Origin: Membranipora membranacea
Lineage: Eukaryota > Bryozoa > Gymnolaemata > Cheilostomatida > Membraniporidae
DNA length: 64,000 nt
Direction of reading: 5' to 3'
NCBI GenBank assembly: GCA_914767715.1
Contig: OU612071.1
Coordinates: 21,823,681-21,887,680 of the forward strand
The translations under genes and the position numbers were made by a program. Position 1 is the stretch's first letter. Every line of letters begins with the position of its first letter. The notes under the pieces were generated by a model. The model was not told where the DNA came from, searched no databases, and saw nothing but the letters and a program-made list of their open reading frames with translations. This document shows positions 34,431 through 45,422 of this stretch, piece by piece.

Positions 34431-34759
34431 ATTAAAACTTCATAACAGTATTACAAATAGTATTGTTTACACAATGTTGAATTTTGGAAAGGGGATACTA
34501 TCATGTTCTAAACATATACTCCTCCAGGGTAATAAGGTAACTGGTTCGGAATTGCCCTCTCACGTTCAAACCTTCCAAAATGAAGAGTTGCCCTCTCTCT
34601 TCGAATTTTCACAGGCTTTGATATGATTGGCTCATTACATCTTACTTTTTTCTTATTGGCCAGTTCAATAACTTCATACTGATTACAATATCTGTGTTGG
34701 GGAACACTGAGTTAGTTATCGATATTGCTAGTAGTCAACTTTCTGAACAGCAGTCAGAC

Positions 34760-34903
34760 TCAGTGGCACCAATCAGTTACTTCACAGACACATAAGACCA
34801 CGATGAAGAGATGATGAGCCAACTCAGCTTCACAAGAAGAAGAAGAATGAAATTAGAACAGCTGTGAATGGACTTGATTGAATCAATTTGTTGTAGCTCT
34901 CAG
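34760..34903 (+). other. Possible 5' exon of a plus-strand transcript
   Basis: Ends in CTCAG|GTAAAT at 34904. No long open frame. First in a series of possible exons (36248-36384, 37157-37261, 37970-38085, 38671-38736, 40309-40521, 40817-40971) with good splice signals. The 5' limit is not defined. Confidence 0.3.
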
Positions 34904-34943
34904 GTAAATAAATGTTATTTAGTATTTATATTTGGTACACTAC

Positions 34944-35030
34944 TATTCTACTACTCAGTTGTGAGTGAAAAATGAGTAGACTAACTAAGAAGTCTAGCTA
35001 GTAACTGTTAGTTACTATCACTACTAGTAG
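34944..35030. repeat. Direct repeat of palindrome-associated sequence
   Basis: CTACTACTCAGTTGTGAG...GAGTAGACTAACTAAGAAGTCTAGCTAGTA recurs at about 38150-38220, where it forms the right arm of the 35-bp palindrome. Confidence 0.7.
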
Positions 35031-36247
35031 CTTTCTGTAGTTTGCCAATGGTACCAGTCCAATGTACATGTGCAGTGTAATATCAAGCAAGGAGAAGGAC
35101 TCCTAAGAGTTGTAAGAGGGGGGGGGGAAGTCTCATACAAGTCCAAGGAGTTTACTCCTTACTCCTCGCTTTGTTGTTTGTTGGTGGTGGCATGTTTAGG
35201 TGGGCAACTCTCGTGCAAGTAATTGTCTAGAACTGTTATTGCTAGTCTACTATGGCTACATGTAGGCCTACATACTTTACATTGTAAGGAAATGCCCCCT
35301 CTCTTTACTACAACTACACTACAGCCTATGTAGGCTGGGTCTTGTATTTGTATAAAGTGTGTGCATAGGCTTTGCCTCGGCGCAACTGACGGATCATTAT
35401 TGCTTTATGTCAACCATTCCCAACTGTCTGAGACTGGTGGGGTCACCCTTAAATACAAACAGCAAAACTATATACATCTTAGTATACACTTTATTTACTG
35501 ATCAAGCATGCGCATATAAGACCAAGTGGTACATCATCATCTAGCTTAGTAGGCGAGACCTGCTTTTAGCTTCGTTCGAGAATTGGCCACTAATCAATTG
35601 AACTATGCTCACTCTTGTGTGAACTATTTGCGAACAAATTTATCTAAGGAGCGAGGATATTGAGCATTTAAGTTGTAATGATCTTTTGGTTTACAAAGCA
35701 CAGCTCATGCTAATTGAAATATTCCCTGGTCTATAATGTAATAAAGAATATACCAACCCCGATCACCAGAGGAAGGAAACCAGTGCAGACCTTGCCTTTT
35801 GCCAATGGTATTGAATTCAAATGATTTGTTGGCTGTACAGAGTCTCAACTGCATCACAGTGGTCATTTCATTATAATAAGCAGTGATCGGGGAGGGGGGC
35901 GGATTGCATATAATATTACATGTGTGGGCTCTTTGAGTTGCAAGCATGTACTTCGCCTTAATTCAAGGTCAACCACTGACAACCATTGGTTCTAGTGGTC
36001 TGTAGTTGGAGAGTAGAGAAATTGGTTACTGAGAGAAACTAGACCATTGCCAGCTTGCACACAATTGCAAAAGTTTCCCAAATGTAAATCTTCATCAATA
36101 GAATGGTGTATTCAAGTGTTGTAGCGATACTAGCTCTCTAGAGTATAACGCTGGTTTAATTATTCGTCTTGTTAATTTGGGAAAAAAGTAGATAGGCCTA
36201 GATACAAGAAATGACTCCTTTTGATTGCAGATTTTTTTGTATTTTAG

Positions 36248-37261
36248 TCTACATTGTAAAGCAACACAGACCGCAGAATAGTACTGAGAACAGTACAATG
36301 AAGAAGAGAGTGTTTGGGTGGTTTATAGCAGATGTGATACAACTCGTAGTATCAATAGTCGTTCAGCTTACTCAATTCAAACAGGTAAGCAGACAATAAA
36401 ATTTTCAATTTCGGTTGTAAAATTTGATTAAGTTGCAGCAGGGAACAGACCCAGAAAGGCTTGAGATGGCTGGGGTTATAAGCATCGATATCTCCACTGT
36501 TACACTTGCATCGAGCATCGTTAGTAATATAATGATATAAATGTCAGGTGATATGTGTAGGCTAACTGATGATAATTGCGCCGGTGTAATCGTTGAAGTA
36601 TCATGGCATAAATTTGGTAAAAACTGCTTGAACACTGGCAGGCCTCAGCAAGAATTTTTCATTGAAGCCGGCCAGTTAGTGTAATTAGGAGTTCAGTGAC
36701 TATCAGAGTTGTGCTCTTTTTTTCATGGAGGGAACAACTCATTCCATCTCGCAACATCAAATCACCTCTTCCCTATATTCCACCCTCCTTGCCACAGCTC
36801 ATTATCTTGAATGATCATTTTAGTTACAAATTTGCTGGCGTTATGTGCTGATCAAACCTATAGATCGAGTGTTTCCATTCCAAGACACCAGATATAAAAT
36901 TTCACAAACTTCTTCACCAACGGCTGGCAAATCTGTTTCCATCATAGGTCTTTCAGTGTTGTGTTATTTGTAATTTGGCAACATGCTAGAATCAGGCTCT
37001 CAATGCAGAGAAAATTGAAGGGTCCAGGGATGAACCTTGTAGCAGCAAAGCCATGTTATAAGACTGCAAATAATTTGAATGCAAATAATGTACTTAGGAC
37101 ATTGGAATGTATTATATTCATACTTTATCACATCATCAACTAAATATTTGTTGCAGAGAATACAGGAGAAAGACTGATTCAGTGTGGCATGATAATGGCA
37201 GAGTTACGCATCAGAACCTTTGGTGGTTTGAATTCTGTCCTGAGAAATCTTGATGTACCGA
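36248..37261 (+). CDS. Possible 35-residue small ORF over two exons
   Basis: Exon 36248-36384 has acceptor TTTTGTATTTTAG and donor CAG|GTAAGC. Exon 37157-37261 has acceptor ATTTGTTGCAG and donor A|GTGAGT. From ATG at 36298 the joined frame reads MKKRVFGWFIADVIQLVVSI... and stops six codons into the second exon (35 residues, amphipathic/hydrophobic). In another frame the second exon is fully open (QCGMIMAELRIRTFGGLNSVLRNLDVP), which could join a frame of the first exon lacking a start codon. Either a small membrane-active ORF, a coding gene whose start I have missed, or a non-coding RNA. Confidence 0.25.
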
Positions 37262-37421
37262 GTGAGTGTCTGAGTGTCAAATAGTTACATTATTATGATT
37301 CATGATGGGTCATGATATACTCTTCGCTACCCTGACGCAGTGATCATTTGTATTTGATTGTCCAAATCAAGGATACCATCGGTAGCCTAATTGGTAACCA
37401 TATCTCATACTCATTGAAAGA

Positions 37422-37528
37422 CCCCCCTCCCTCCCTCCCTTCACCTGCTATCTACCTTATCAACCTAATAAGTGGTTAACTAATTAGTTTGATAAGGTAG
37501 ATTGCAGGTGAAGGAAGGGGGGGGGGGT
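37422..37528. repeat. Inverted repeat with C-rich/G-rich flanks
   Basis: Arms 37440-37463 and 37489-37512 pair with one mismatch. Just outside lie CCCCCCTCCCTCCCTCC on the left and GGAAGGGGGGGGGGG on the right, which extend the inverted symmetry. Could be a small MITE or a strong hairpin. Confidence 0.7.
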
Positions 37529-37969
37529 GAATGAAATGATAATGAAATCTGTCTCTTAAAGTATTGTCAATTGTTCGAATGTGGTTATCATGGGGCATTT
37601 AACTTCCCAACATATGTTGGTGTGTGGGTAATTCTAGGTCACAGGCCCTAAATAAAATTAAACAGCATAAAACTTGTTTCTAATTTATAGTCAACTAAAC
37701 GTATAGCCTTGGGAGTAAGTATTAGCTAAAGTTTAGTTTAGCTAGTCTTGAGATGACTTAATGTAAGCTAGCATTAAATTTTGGCTAGTGAAGGTTGAAG
37801 TCCATAAAAAGAAAAAAAGGGTGGGCGTATGTTTGCTACTCTTGAAGTTAGCTTTTTCAAGCCTGCGCAAAAAGAAGAAAATTTCCTCCTATGAATGCTT
37901 TACTCCTCTATGGAACTTTTTATGAACATTATATCTGCTTGATTTTGATTACTGTACCTTACATTTTAG

Positions 37970-38085
37970 AACGTACCTGAGGCATTGGATTAGCAGGATG
38001 TTGGCACCTATTGACATTTGACTACCGCGTCAAACAACTTGAAGGCAGTTAGTGTAGGAAGAACAAGTATTCATCAGATAAAGTG
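37970..38085 (+). ncRNA. Possible non-coding exon
   Basis: Flanked by TACCTTACATTTTAG and GTG|GTAAGC, both near consensus, yet all three frames contain stops. Supports a non-coding spliced transcript, if transcribed. Confidence 0.3.
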
Positions 38086-38111
38086 GTAAGCTACTCTCAC
38101 ACTACTCTGTA

Positions 38112-38182
38112 AGTCTACTCATTCTTCACGACTGAGTAGTAGAGTAGTACTCTACTACTCAGTCGTGAAGAATGAGTAGACT
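38112..38182. repeat. Near-perfect palindrome, 35 + 1 + 35 bases
   Basis: The left arm 38112-38146 and right arm 38148-38182 are exact reverse complements with a single G between them. It lies 26 bases after the possible donor at 38086. Sequence of the right arm continues into the repeat also found at 34944-35030, so the left arm looks like a recent inverted copy. Confidence 0.9.
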
Positions 38183-38670
38183 AACTAAGAAGTCTAGCTA
38201 GTAGCTGTTAGTTATTATCCCCTAGCAGGTATTGCTCACTCACCTGGTGAGCGATCAGATTGTGATTTTGGTTTTTAAGTGTTGTGTTATTTGTAATTTG
38301 TTAAAATGTTAGAATCCGGCTCCAAATGCAATGATCTCAGTGCCCTAACTTCATATCTAGATAGGGTGAAAGAAAGAGGGCTTACATGGTTTTCATCAGT
38401 AATAATACATCTGGTAAAAAAATCCAAAACTAAGAATTGCGAAAAAAATTCATCCTCAGCCATTCATATTTGTTGAGCCGACCTCAGCTGTTTCAGGGGA
38501 AACAATTGGTCCATAGTCAATATGTTATATAATATGTGCCGAAATGTGAGTTGCTGGCAGTCAATGTAACATTGTGTATACCCTAAGAGAGTTAAGTATT
38601 TGCAGCAGGGAAAATTCACAAATAGCTACATTTAAAGCAAGCTAACATTTGCTCTCATTTCTTCATATAG

Positions 38671-38736
38671 ACTCCCTACTCCGCTAGAAGAGTAATTTAC
38701 TGCAAATCATCTTTAGACAACTATCCTGAATATTAT
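38671..38736 (+). other. Possible 22-codon exon
   Basis: Acceptor CTCTCATTTCTTCATATAG and donor TTAT|GTAAGA. One frame is open (TPYSARRVIYCKSSLDNYPEYY) but it does not fit the phase of the preceding possible exon. Confidence 0.25.
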
Positions 38737-39904
38737 GTAAGATCAAGTTTATCGTCCTATTGTATTTAGAGTGATATATGAATATCTCAAAAAACTCAAT
38801 ATTCACACCCGTATATATATATAATATATGGTTTTAGATCAGAAGATGATTTGATGGTATTCAGTAGCTAATAAACCATGGCTTCCCGCCAGAAATTGCC
38901 AGAAGATTAAACCGTGAGTTACTTCAATACCATTGGACCCCACTTTCAATGATGGGATTACTCTAGTGGAGTAATGTTAGTTCAATAGGAAAAGTTTGCA
39001 TTTCGAGAAAATGGCTTGAAGTAATAAAATTATGGCTAGCCAACATTTTCTCAACTCCGTCACTTGACATTAACTTCCAGTGGGTGACCTCACGTTCAAA
39101 GTTTTAAGATACTTGGGTTTTAATGAGCTGATTGGATGGTTGTGACAGGGTTGTCACATCCAATTCTTGAGAAAGGCACCCAAGTGCCTTCGGAGTTCAC
39201 CTCTATTACAAAAACTAAGTGCAGACAACCATTGCAGTACTAACAGTCTGCTGAATAACAATAAAAAAAAGCATGGCTGTAAATGCTGTTGGCAAATTCC
39301 CACATGATTATAATATAAGTTGTATGTCAATTAAAATATTTTCACCCCTGCATTGCCGGTTGCTCCAATCCTAGTAAAATCCAAGTAAAACGATGTTGTC
39401 TTGTGTTGATGGCTGGAGGGGGAGCCGCTCCAAATATATGCAAATTAGATTAAAATTTTTCTTGAGGTAGAGAATGTTTTACTTTTTGTCACCATGCTCA
39501 GTAAATAACCTAACAAAGAGTCAAGTAGATGTCGAGCACATAGTGCTTGCTTTCCAATCTAGTCAATGCAATGTCACAGTGTATGTTATGTCATTATCCC
39601 TATCGTTTTATCCAATTTTTCTGCATTTGGATTCGCTTCTGGTGTCACCAGTAAAATGGGAGGAACTTGAAATGTAGGCATTTATCACAGAACTTGTAAT
39701 GGTTCTGGATCAAAGAAAGAAGAAATATGTCTTCATCCAACCAACTTAACATTAATGATCGCCAACCACCCAACCAACGCTACTCCATATTGAAAAGTTT
39801 CCCCACTCCTGATTGCTAAAATGAATTATTCTGAGCCATGATTTTTGCGTCATATTGTGTACTCTGATCTAAACTTCAACAGTGCCTCTGTTAGAAGGGA
39901 ATTA

Positions 39905-39916
39905 GGGGGGGGGGGG
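39905..39916. repeat. Poly-G tract (12 G)
   Basis: One of five long G or C homopolymers in the 13.2-kb block: 35118-35127 (G10), 37517-37527 (G11), 39905-39916 (G12), 40501-40514 (C14) and 42786-42801 (C16). I see none of similar length in the repeat units. Confidence 0.85.
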
Positions 39917-40308
39917 TTATTGTATGACACCTGAAGCTTTTGAACAAACCATCGGAGTGAGCATTTGCTAATGTTGTTTCACCTTGGGCCTGACACTGAG
40001 CTTATATATATTATATCTGCTTTCGCTTTGCATACTTTTGTCTTCTGTGATAGTATGGTACTTCAAAAAGTGCTGTTTTGATGTGGCCGCGTGGGCCTAC
40101 ATACATCTCAATTCGGAGTTTAGTGGACAGTCATAGCTTCATCATATTCTATAGACGGCATACAATAGATAGCTGTCAGGAGGTCATTTCTCACAGATAT
40201 ACTCATATATGGTGTCCCAAACTCCGCACATAATTTTTTTCTACAACAATCTTACCGTTTTTTTACTTCACATCATGAAATTTCTACATACAAGATTATT
40301 TTTTACAG

Positions 40309-40521
40309 TTTTACTATTTGGAGGAGTGAACGTAGAATGGGGACAGTGACTCAGAAGATATACGACAGAGTATCATACTCAGCAGTTTTCTCACACCTTG
40401 TCACCCACCACCAATAACTCCAGCTTCAAAGAAGCACACTCTGCTGATGCTCTCTTTGTTACACTTGGAACTGAAGTTGTGAAGACACCAGGGACAAATA
40501 CCCCCCCCCCCCCCACCCAAG
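40309..40521 (+). other. Possible exon spanning a C14 tract
   Basis: Acceptor GATTATTTTTTACAG and donor CAAG|GTATGT are strong. Frames from the 5' end are stopped, but one frame from about 40353 stays open to the donor (FSHTLSPTTNNSSFKEAHSADALFVTLG...). The C14 tract would change frame with any length variation. Confidence 0.25.
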
Positions 40522-40816
40522 GTATGTATGGGCTTGAATGATCACCAATGCTTATCTATCAATATTTTGGGAGTCACCAGAAAAATTATTATGTCAAACA
40601 ATGTTATCCTCTGATTCATGATTGTTGCTACATCACTTAGACGCGTATAATATATAGTTTTTTTTGGTGATGGGTTGCGGTAAATATCGAATATACCAAA
40701 TATATCAAATTGAGGATACTTTAGCCAGCGACACGTTGACACCCTCCCCCTAATTTAGCCACAATCGCTCTGAAAGTATGACACGGTGATTGATATACAT
40801 TTTTCTTCTTTTCAGA

Positions 40817-40971
40817 CTATAATTGAGACTCATGGTGGTATAGAGCAGACACCAGTCATGACACATCAAATATGCACCATAAGCACCTCCTCCGATAGTG
40901 AACTGTCACAAAAGTCACACTCTTATATCTGCGCAGCACTATGTTGTCACTGCACACTGTTGAATCGATAG
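40817..40971 (+). other. Possible terminal exon, 51 codons
   Basis: Acceptor TTTTTCTTCTTTTCAG, open frame TIIETHGGIEQTPVMTHQICT... to TAG at 40969-40971, six cysteines. Phase does not match the upstream possible exon at its present C-tract length. An AATAAA signal lies at 41416-41421. No family recognised. Confidence 0.3.
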
Positions 40972-41737
40972 ATCAAAAAGTAGTGCCACATAAACTTTCC
41001 CCATATGATAATTGATAGGGATGGGCACATGCTCTCATTTTATCAAAGTTTCAAGCTGTTCAGTGTTCACATTTGTATTGATATATCAATTGACTTTAGG
41101 GCATTTCTTGCGCCTAATGGTATTTTATAATCCTGTTGACAATCGCAGGAGGCCTTCTAGGGTTGTTGATTGTGAATGCCAATGTTTTGTGGGTTAACAT
41201 ATGCAAGAATAACTTTTTAGTATTTTCTACTGATTCAATTTTTTTTTGGACAGTTTATTGTTCTCACCTCGTCGATTATTCATAATTTTTCATTCCAATG
41301 CTTTGCATCCTATTCAGGTATCAGTGAACTTTAGTTCAATGCAGGTATTCCTACTGTGGATTAACATGTATATCAGTTATATTTAAGAGTACAATGAGTA
41401 CGACTTGTTTTTTAAAATAAACAGCTTTCAATTCATTTCCAAAACATGATCAAAAGGTTCATCACTCGACAAATAGGCTGAGCACTAGGTTCATGTTGAT
41501 GCACTGATCTTACATCTTGTCATATATCATTACATGATACATTTGGTTGTCGGTTGTCACTGAACTGTGTGGGTGAGTCCGGTTGAGGTTGGTGAGAGGG
41601 TCGGTCTACCTCTGTATGTCCGAAACAAGAAGTGTCATTTGTATAGCGCACACATACATATTGAGGTTTGATCACAGCAATGAACTCCCTCTTCATTGAT
41701 CGCAGAATGGTTTCTCAGGCATTGTGTTTAGCAATGG

Positions 41738-42379
41738 CAGGCAAATTTACAAGTCGGTTTATCCCTGTGTTAAGCTTCTTATGGCTCATAGAGGGTTGCA
41801 GTTAGGTGGGAATCGGTGCTGCTAGTACACATTTTTTGGTTAGTGAGGTCCAAGACTACTATCCTGGTTAGTAGTTAGTACAAGGCAGTTTAATAATTTT
41901 TAGAAATTAGTACAAAGCAGCTTACCAATTGATAGAGGATTATAGTACGATGGCACTGCTTGCATAAACTTTGCTAATATTGAACCCTCCTTGCTATAAT
42001 CATCACCATGGTAGTATCATTGCTCGTAAAGAGTTAGTTATTTTTTTATTTCTCATCTAAACAAAATTCCCTGTCCAGTGGTAGAAATTATGATTCTGTA
42101 AGACCGGTGTGAGAGTATTTGTGTTCAGATATATACAAAATAAGTATAGTTGTACACTTTTTTGTGTGTTTCAACACCTCATCAATCATTTCAGTTATTG
42201 CTGGGTGGTTAAAAGTTATATAGATAGATCAGGAATCTTGTTTAGAAGAAGTTTATTTAAACTTTCCTTCTACACCCTCTAGATTTTAAGATATATCAAT
42301 TTTTACAACCCCTTATCATTTTTAGGAATTTCAACAAGAATAGCTAACCAGAGGGATTATATAGATGACACACTAAGGG
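41738..42379 (-). mobile_element. Diverged inverted copy of the 4784-5405 element, TTAA-flanked
   Basis: Read on the minus strand it starts CCCTTAGTGTGTCATCTATATAATCCCT directly inside TTAA (42380-42383), then follows the unit sequence (TAGCTATTCTTG, ACACAAAAAAGTG, GTACTAACTACTAAC, CAAATTACAAG-like landmarks) with much more divergence than the tandem copies show among themselves. Fits an older insertion of the same piggyBac-like family. Confidence 0.5.
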
Positions 42380-42558
42380 TTAATATACGCTCCTTGGGAT
42401 TTTTTAGCTTGGATGGCTTTCATTAGCTGTTTGTTGGATGAAGATATTCTGGGCATGGAGCGCAAGCTCTGAATTTTATGGAATGTGGGTAGAGAGAAGC
42501 AAGGGTAAATCAAACCAAGGAGTAACAGCTTCCCCTGTTACTTCTTGATCAAACAGAC

Positions 42559-43109
42559 CGGGTAACTGTAAATTGCTGAACAGACTGAACAGCTGAACAG
42601 AATTTCTCAGACTACTATTTGTTTGATTCTTCACATGATTGGCTAATTTTGCATAAGCATGGACAATTCTTTATATTCGTCTCATTAAATTATTTATTTC
42701 AAGTTTGCATTCACCTTGGTTTCTTTCAATTTTATGCACAGAAAATCTTTTGGCATTACACGACTAGTGAATGGATGGAAAATAGCCCCCCCCCCCCCCC
42801 CTAAACAAAGCTTGTTAAGACTGGCTAGGTTGAGGTTGAGGTTGAGCTGGATAATGTTTCTGGTATCCAATTTCCAGAGCACTATCAGATTTTGTCATAA
42901 TTGGCACATTGATTGCTTCATTTGCTTGCCCTAAATTGGTTATATTAGGTGCCAACAGGAACTTAGTGACTCACCAAATCATTTGGTTAGGAGGAATGTG
43001 TCTGACAAGTGATTGCCAGCCAGAGAAATGATAACAAATAATAATTTTAGTCTGAGAAATTCTGTTCAGCTGTTCAGCACGTTCAGCCTGTTCAGCAATT
43101 TAAAGTTAC
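42559..43109. mobile_element. MITE-like element with ~65-bp terminal inverted repeats
   Basis: Left arm (42559-42624) reads GGGTAACTGTAAATTGCTGAACAG...; the right arm (43035-43107) is its reverse complement with a few mismatches and a short insertion. Both arms carry repeated GCTGAACAG motifs. The 410-bp centre contains C16 and no transposase, so it would be non-autonomous. Target duplication not recognised. Confidence 0.65.
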
Positions 43110-44070
43110 CGAAACAGACCTATAGTTCAATGACACAATAGAACTCGTTTGTACGGAATGTCTGATGGTCACTGTAAATTCTAAATATATGAATGCAGGC
43201 GATAATATTAAGCTGATAGCTTTGAAAGATTATCTGCTACAAGACTGTCCAGGCAATTATTTATCGCTCTAAATCTTAACTGATGTAATGGCCCTACAAG
43301 CCCCTAATCTGGCAACCCAGCCGCCTGTCTATGCTACCGGTCTCATATATAACAGAATAAATATCAGTGTGGGTATTCCTTTGGCAGGAATTTGTTGAAA
43401 TGATTGGAACAAGGAGTAAAAGTACTCCTTGATTGGAACTCCAGACTATAGCTGCATTGTGGAAATCCTGTCGTAATGGTCGAAACTTCTAGGAAATGTA
43501 TTTGGTAGACCACATGGAACTGATGCATCGATGTTGTTTTGCCCGATACAAGCAATATCACTCAATTACATGCAATTGATTTGAAATTAAATGCTAAAAA
43601 AATTAAACCTTTTTAGTTGAAAATTGTATTAATCTGGAGTAGGTTGGTGAAATCAGTCTTGATATTCATTGATAAACCTTTAGGTTGAAAGAACTTTCAA
43701 CATACCAAACTTTTCAATGCATGCATTCAATGGCTACAATGTACAGTTCAATCTGCCTGATCACTTTCAATGGGATTAGCTTATTGAATTGAACAAGATT
43801 CTCAGTGTCTATTTGCCAATTGTTTACCTTTTACTTGACATCAACATCTTAGCCAAGCAGCTGAGTTCAAGCATAATTGGATGTATTGTTGTTATCCAAG
43901 TTGTTTACCCATGAAGTCATAATCAAGATAAGCCAGTCAGAATGTTAATTTTGTTGACATTGGCATTCATAGGCAACCTGCACAGAACTTAAAAGGTACC
44001 AGTAGATTTAAAAATGGTTAACCCTTTGGGTAAACACACAGATTATCGTAATGAGCTAGCAGCAGATTAT

Positions 44071-44122
44071 CAAGAGCTGAGCCAGATACAACCACTGTAT
44101 GTTGTATCGGGCTCAGCTCTTG
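44071..44122. repeat. 22-bp hairpin, 8-base loop
   Basis: Arms 44071-44092 and 44101-44122 pair with one mismatch; loop 44093-44100. Short loop and near-perfect stem could form a stable RNA or DNA hairpin. Confidence 0.75.
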
Positions 44123-45044
44123 TAGTTGACCAAGTAGCAGAGGAAAATCAATGAAACACCGGATAATAAGGGCACAAGAGATTTTTTTGCAAAGCAATCT
44201 CATTTTTGGCATAGTTACTCTGTACTATGATGAGCTTGGAAGCAGAGTTCGGTGAAATAATTTGATGAAAATATACAAATGGAATTCGGTCAACCATCTA
44301 GTATTTTTCATAAAAGGTTAAAACTTCCCGCCCCCTCACTCTTCTGTCAAAGAATGATCATGATTGTACTTTCACCAAAACAACCATCATTGTAAACATG
44401 TACATTCGCAAAATTAAAAACTCACCGCATTCATTATCAGCGGCAAAAGACAGGAAGTTAGGTCAGCTTACGATGACATCCTGTCTCTCTAATTCCACAA
44501 GTGTGTCATGATGACTTGTTACAAGTGCAATGGAATGTGTGTGTAGGATTAACTACCAGCGACAATTAATTCGATAATTAAAAGTTTTGACAAGGAATAT
44601 TGAGGTAATTAAGTCATTATGCCTGTTAAAGGCTAACCTCCCTGCTTGTGGCACACAAGCTGACAGCTTAAAATGTATTACTGTAAACGTTGTTGTCTTG
44701 TCACTAGCCTAACATTTAAATACTATCTGTACTAGTGCCAACACCTGCTAGGGAACTACCATCCAAGAGTGAGAGAGAAAAATGCCACAATTGCTTCCTG
44801 CACACCATATAACTGAGATGGCTGGGAATGATAAAGTTTAACATCAAGAGCTCCTTTGTAGACAGGTAATGAATGTATACCAGGTTTACAATAGATTTAC
44901 CTTTGCCTCATTTTACCCACATACCATAGCATTCAGAGCTAAATCCTTGCTCAGAGCCATTCAATCTCAAAAATCCCAAGGAGCGTAGATTAAGACTATG
45001 CCAATAATCAGTATTAATACTGCATGCTTTGACACCAAGTATGT

Positions 45045-45422
45045 TTTCTAGCCAGGGGCGTATATTCTAGAAAATTTCACTCTCTGACTTTTTAGAGATG
45101 AGCATAATGATCGGGCACAGCCCGATCCACACGCCGTAGGCGTGGCGGGGAGGGTGTGGGAGGGGCGCTTAAGCGCCCTCCCACCACGGAAATTTTTGCA
45201 CATCGGTAGCAAAATAGTGCAAGCAGAGAGGTATTTCAATAGCTCACTGAGCTGTTGGGTACTTTCAGAAAACAACTCAATAGCAGTAGAAGATTACGGT
45301 AAAAATGCTCCAGTTATAAAGCACCCATTTGAAAAAAAACTGACCCCGAAGGGATTCGAACCCACAACAATCTTATTAACAGTGATTATTAGGCAGACGC
45401 TCTACACACTGAGCTAATATGA
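45045..45422 (-). mobile_element. GC-rich SINE-like element with tRNA-like head
   Basis: The minus strand begins with tRNA-like TTAGCTCAGTGTGTAGAGCG and a T-arm GTGGGTTCGAATCCC (45340-45422). No anticodon stem forms. Toward 45100-45190 is an unusually GC-rich part with several self-complementary motifs (CGGGCACAGCCCG, CACGCCGTAGGCGTG, GGGCGCTTAAGCGCCC). The plus-strand frame 45142-45417 (ending region PKGFEPTT) is the usual false reading across a tRNA-derived B box. Confidence 0.5.

Larger units (their letters stand above)
30394..34524. repeat. Tandem repeat unit, copy 3 (left half)
   Basis: Begins GCTCAATGGACCATG like units 1 and 2. Carries two 13-bp repeat blocks, two piggyBac fragments and a solo LTR. 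It ends at about 34524 in ...CATATACTC, where the intact sequence (31460-31490) would continue TGTAGCATTTC. That continuation is found at 47748. Confidence 0.75.

Noticed and set aside
45142-45417. 91-residue plus-strand frame
   Set aside because: It crosses a tRNA-like B box in antisense (PKGFEPTT reading), a common artefact of tRNA-derived SINEs.
45340-45422. Functional tRNA gene on the minus strand
   Set aside because: D-arm and T-arm are recognisable, but no anticodon stem pairs and the ends do not match.
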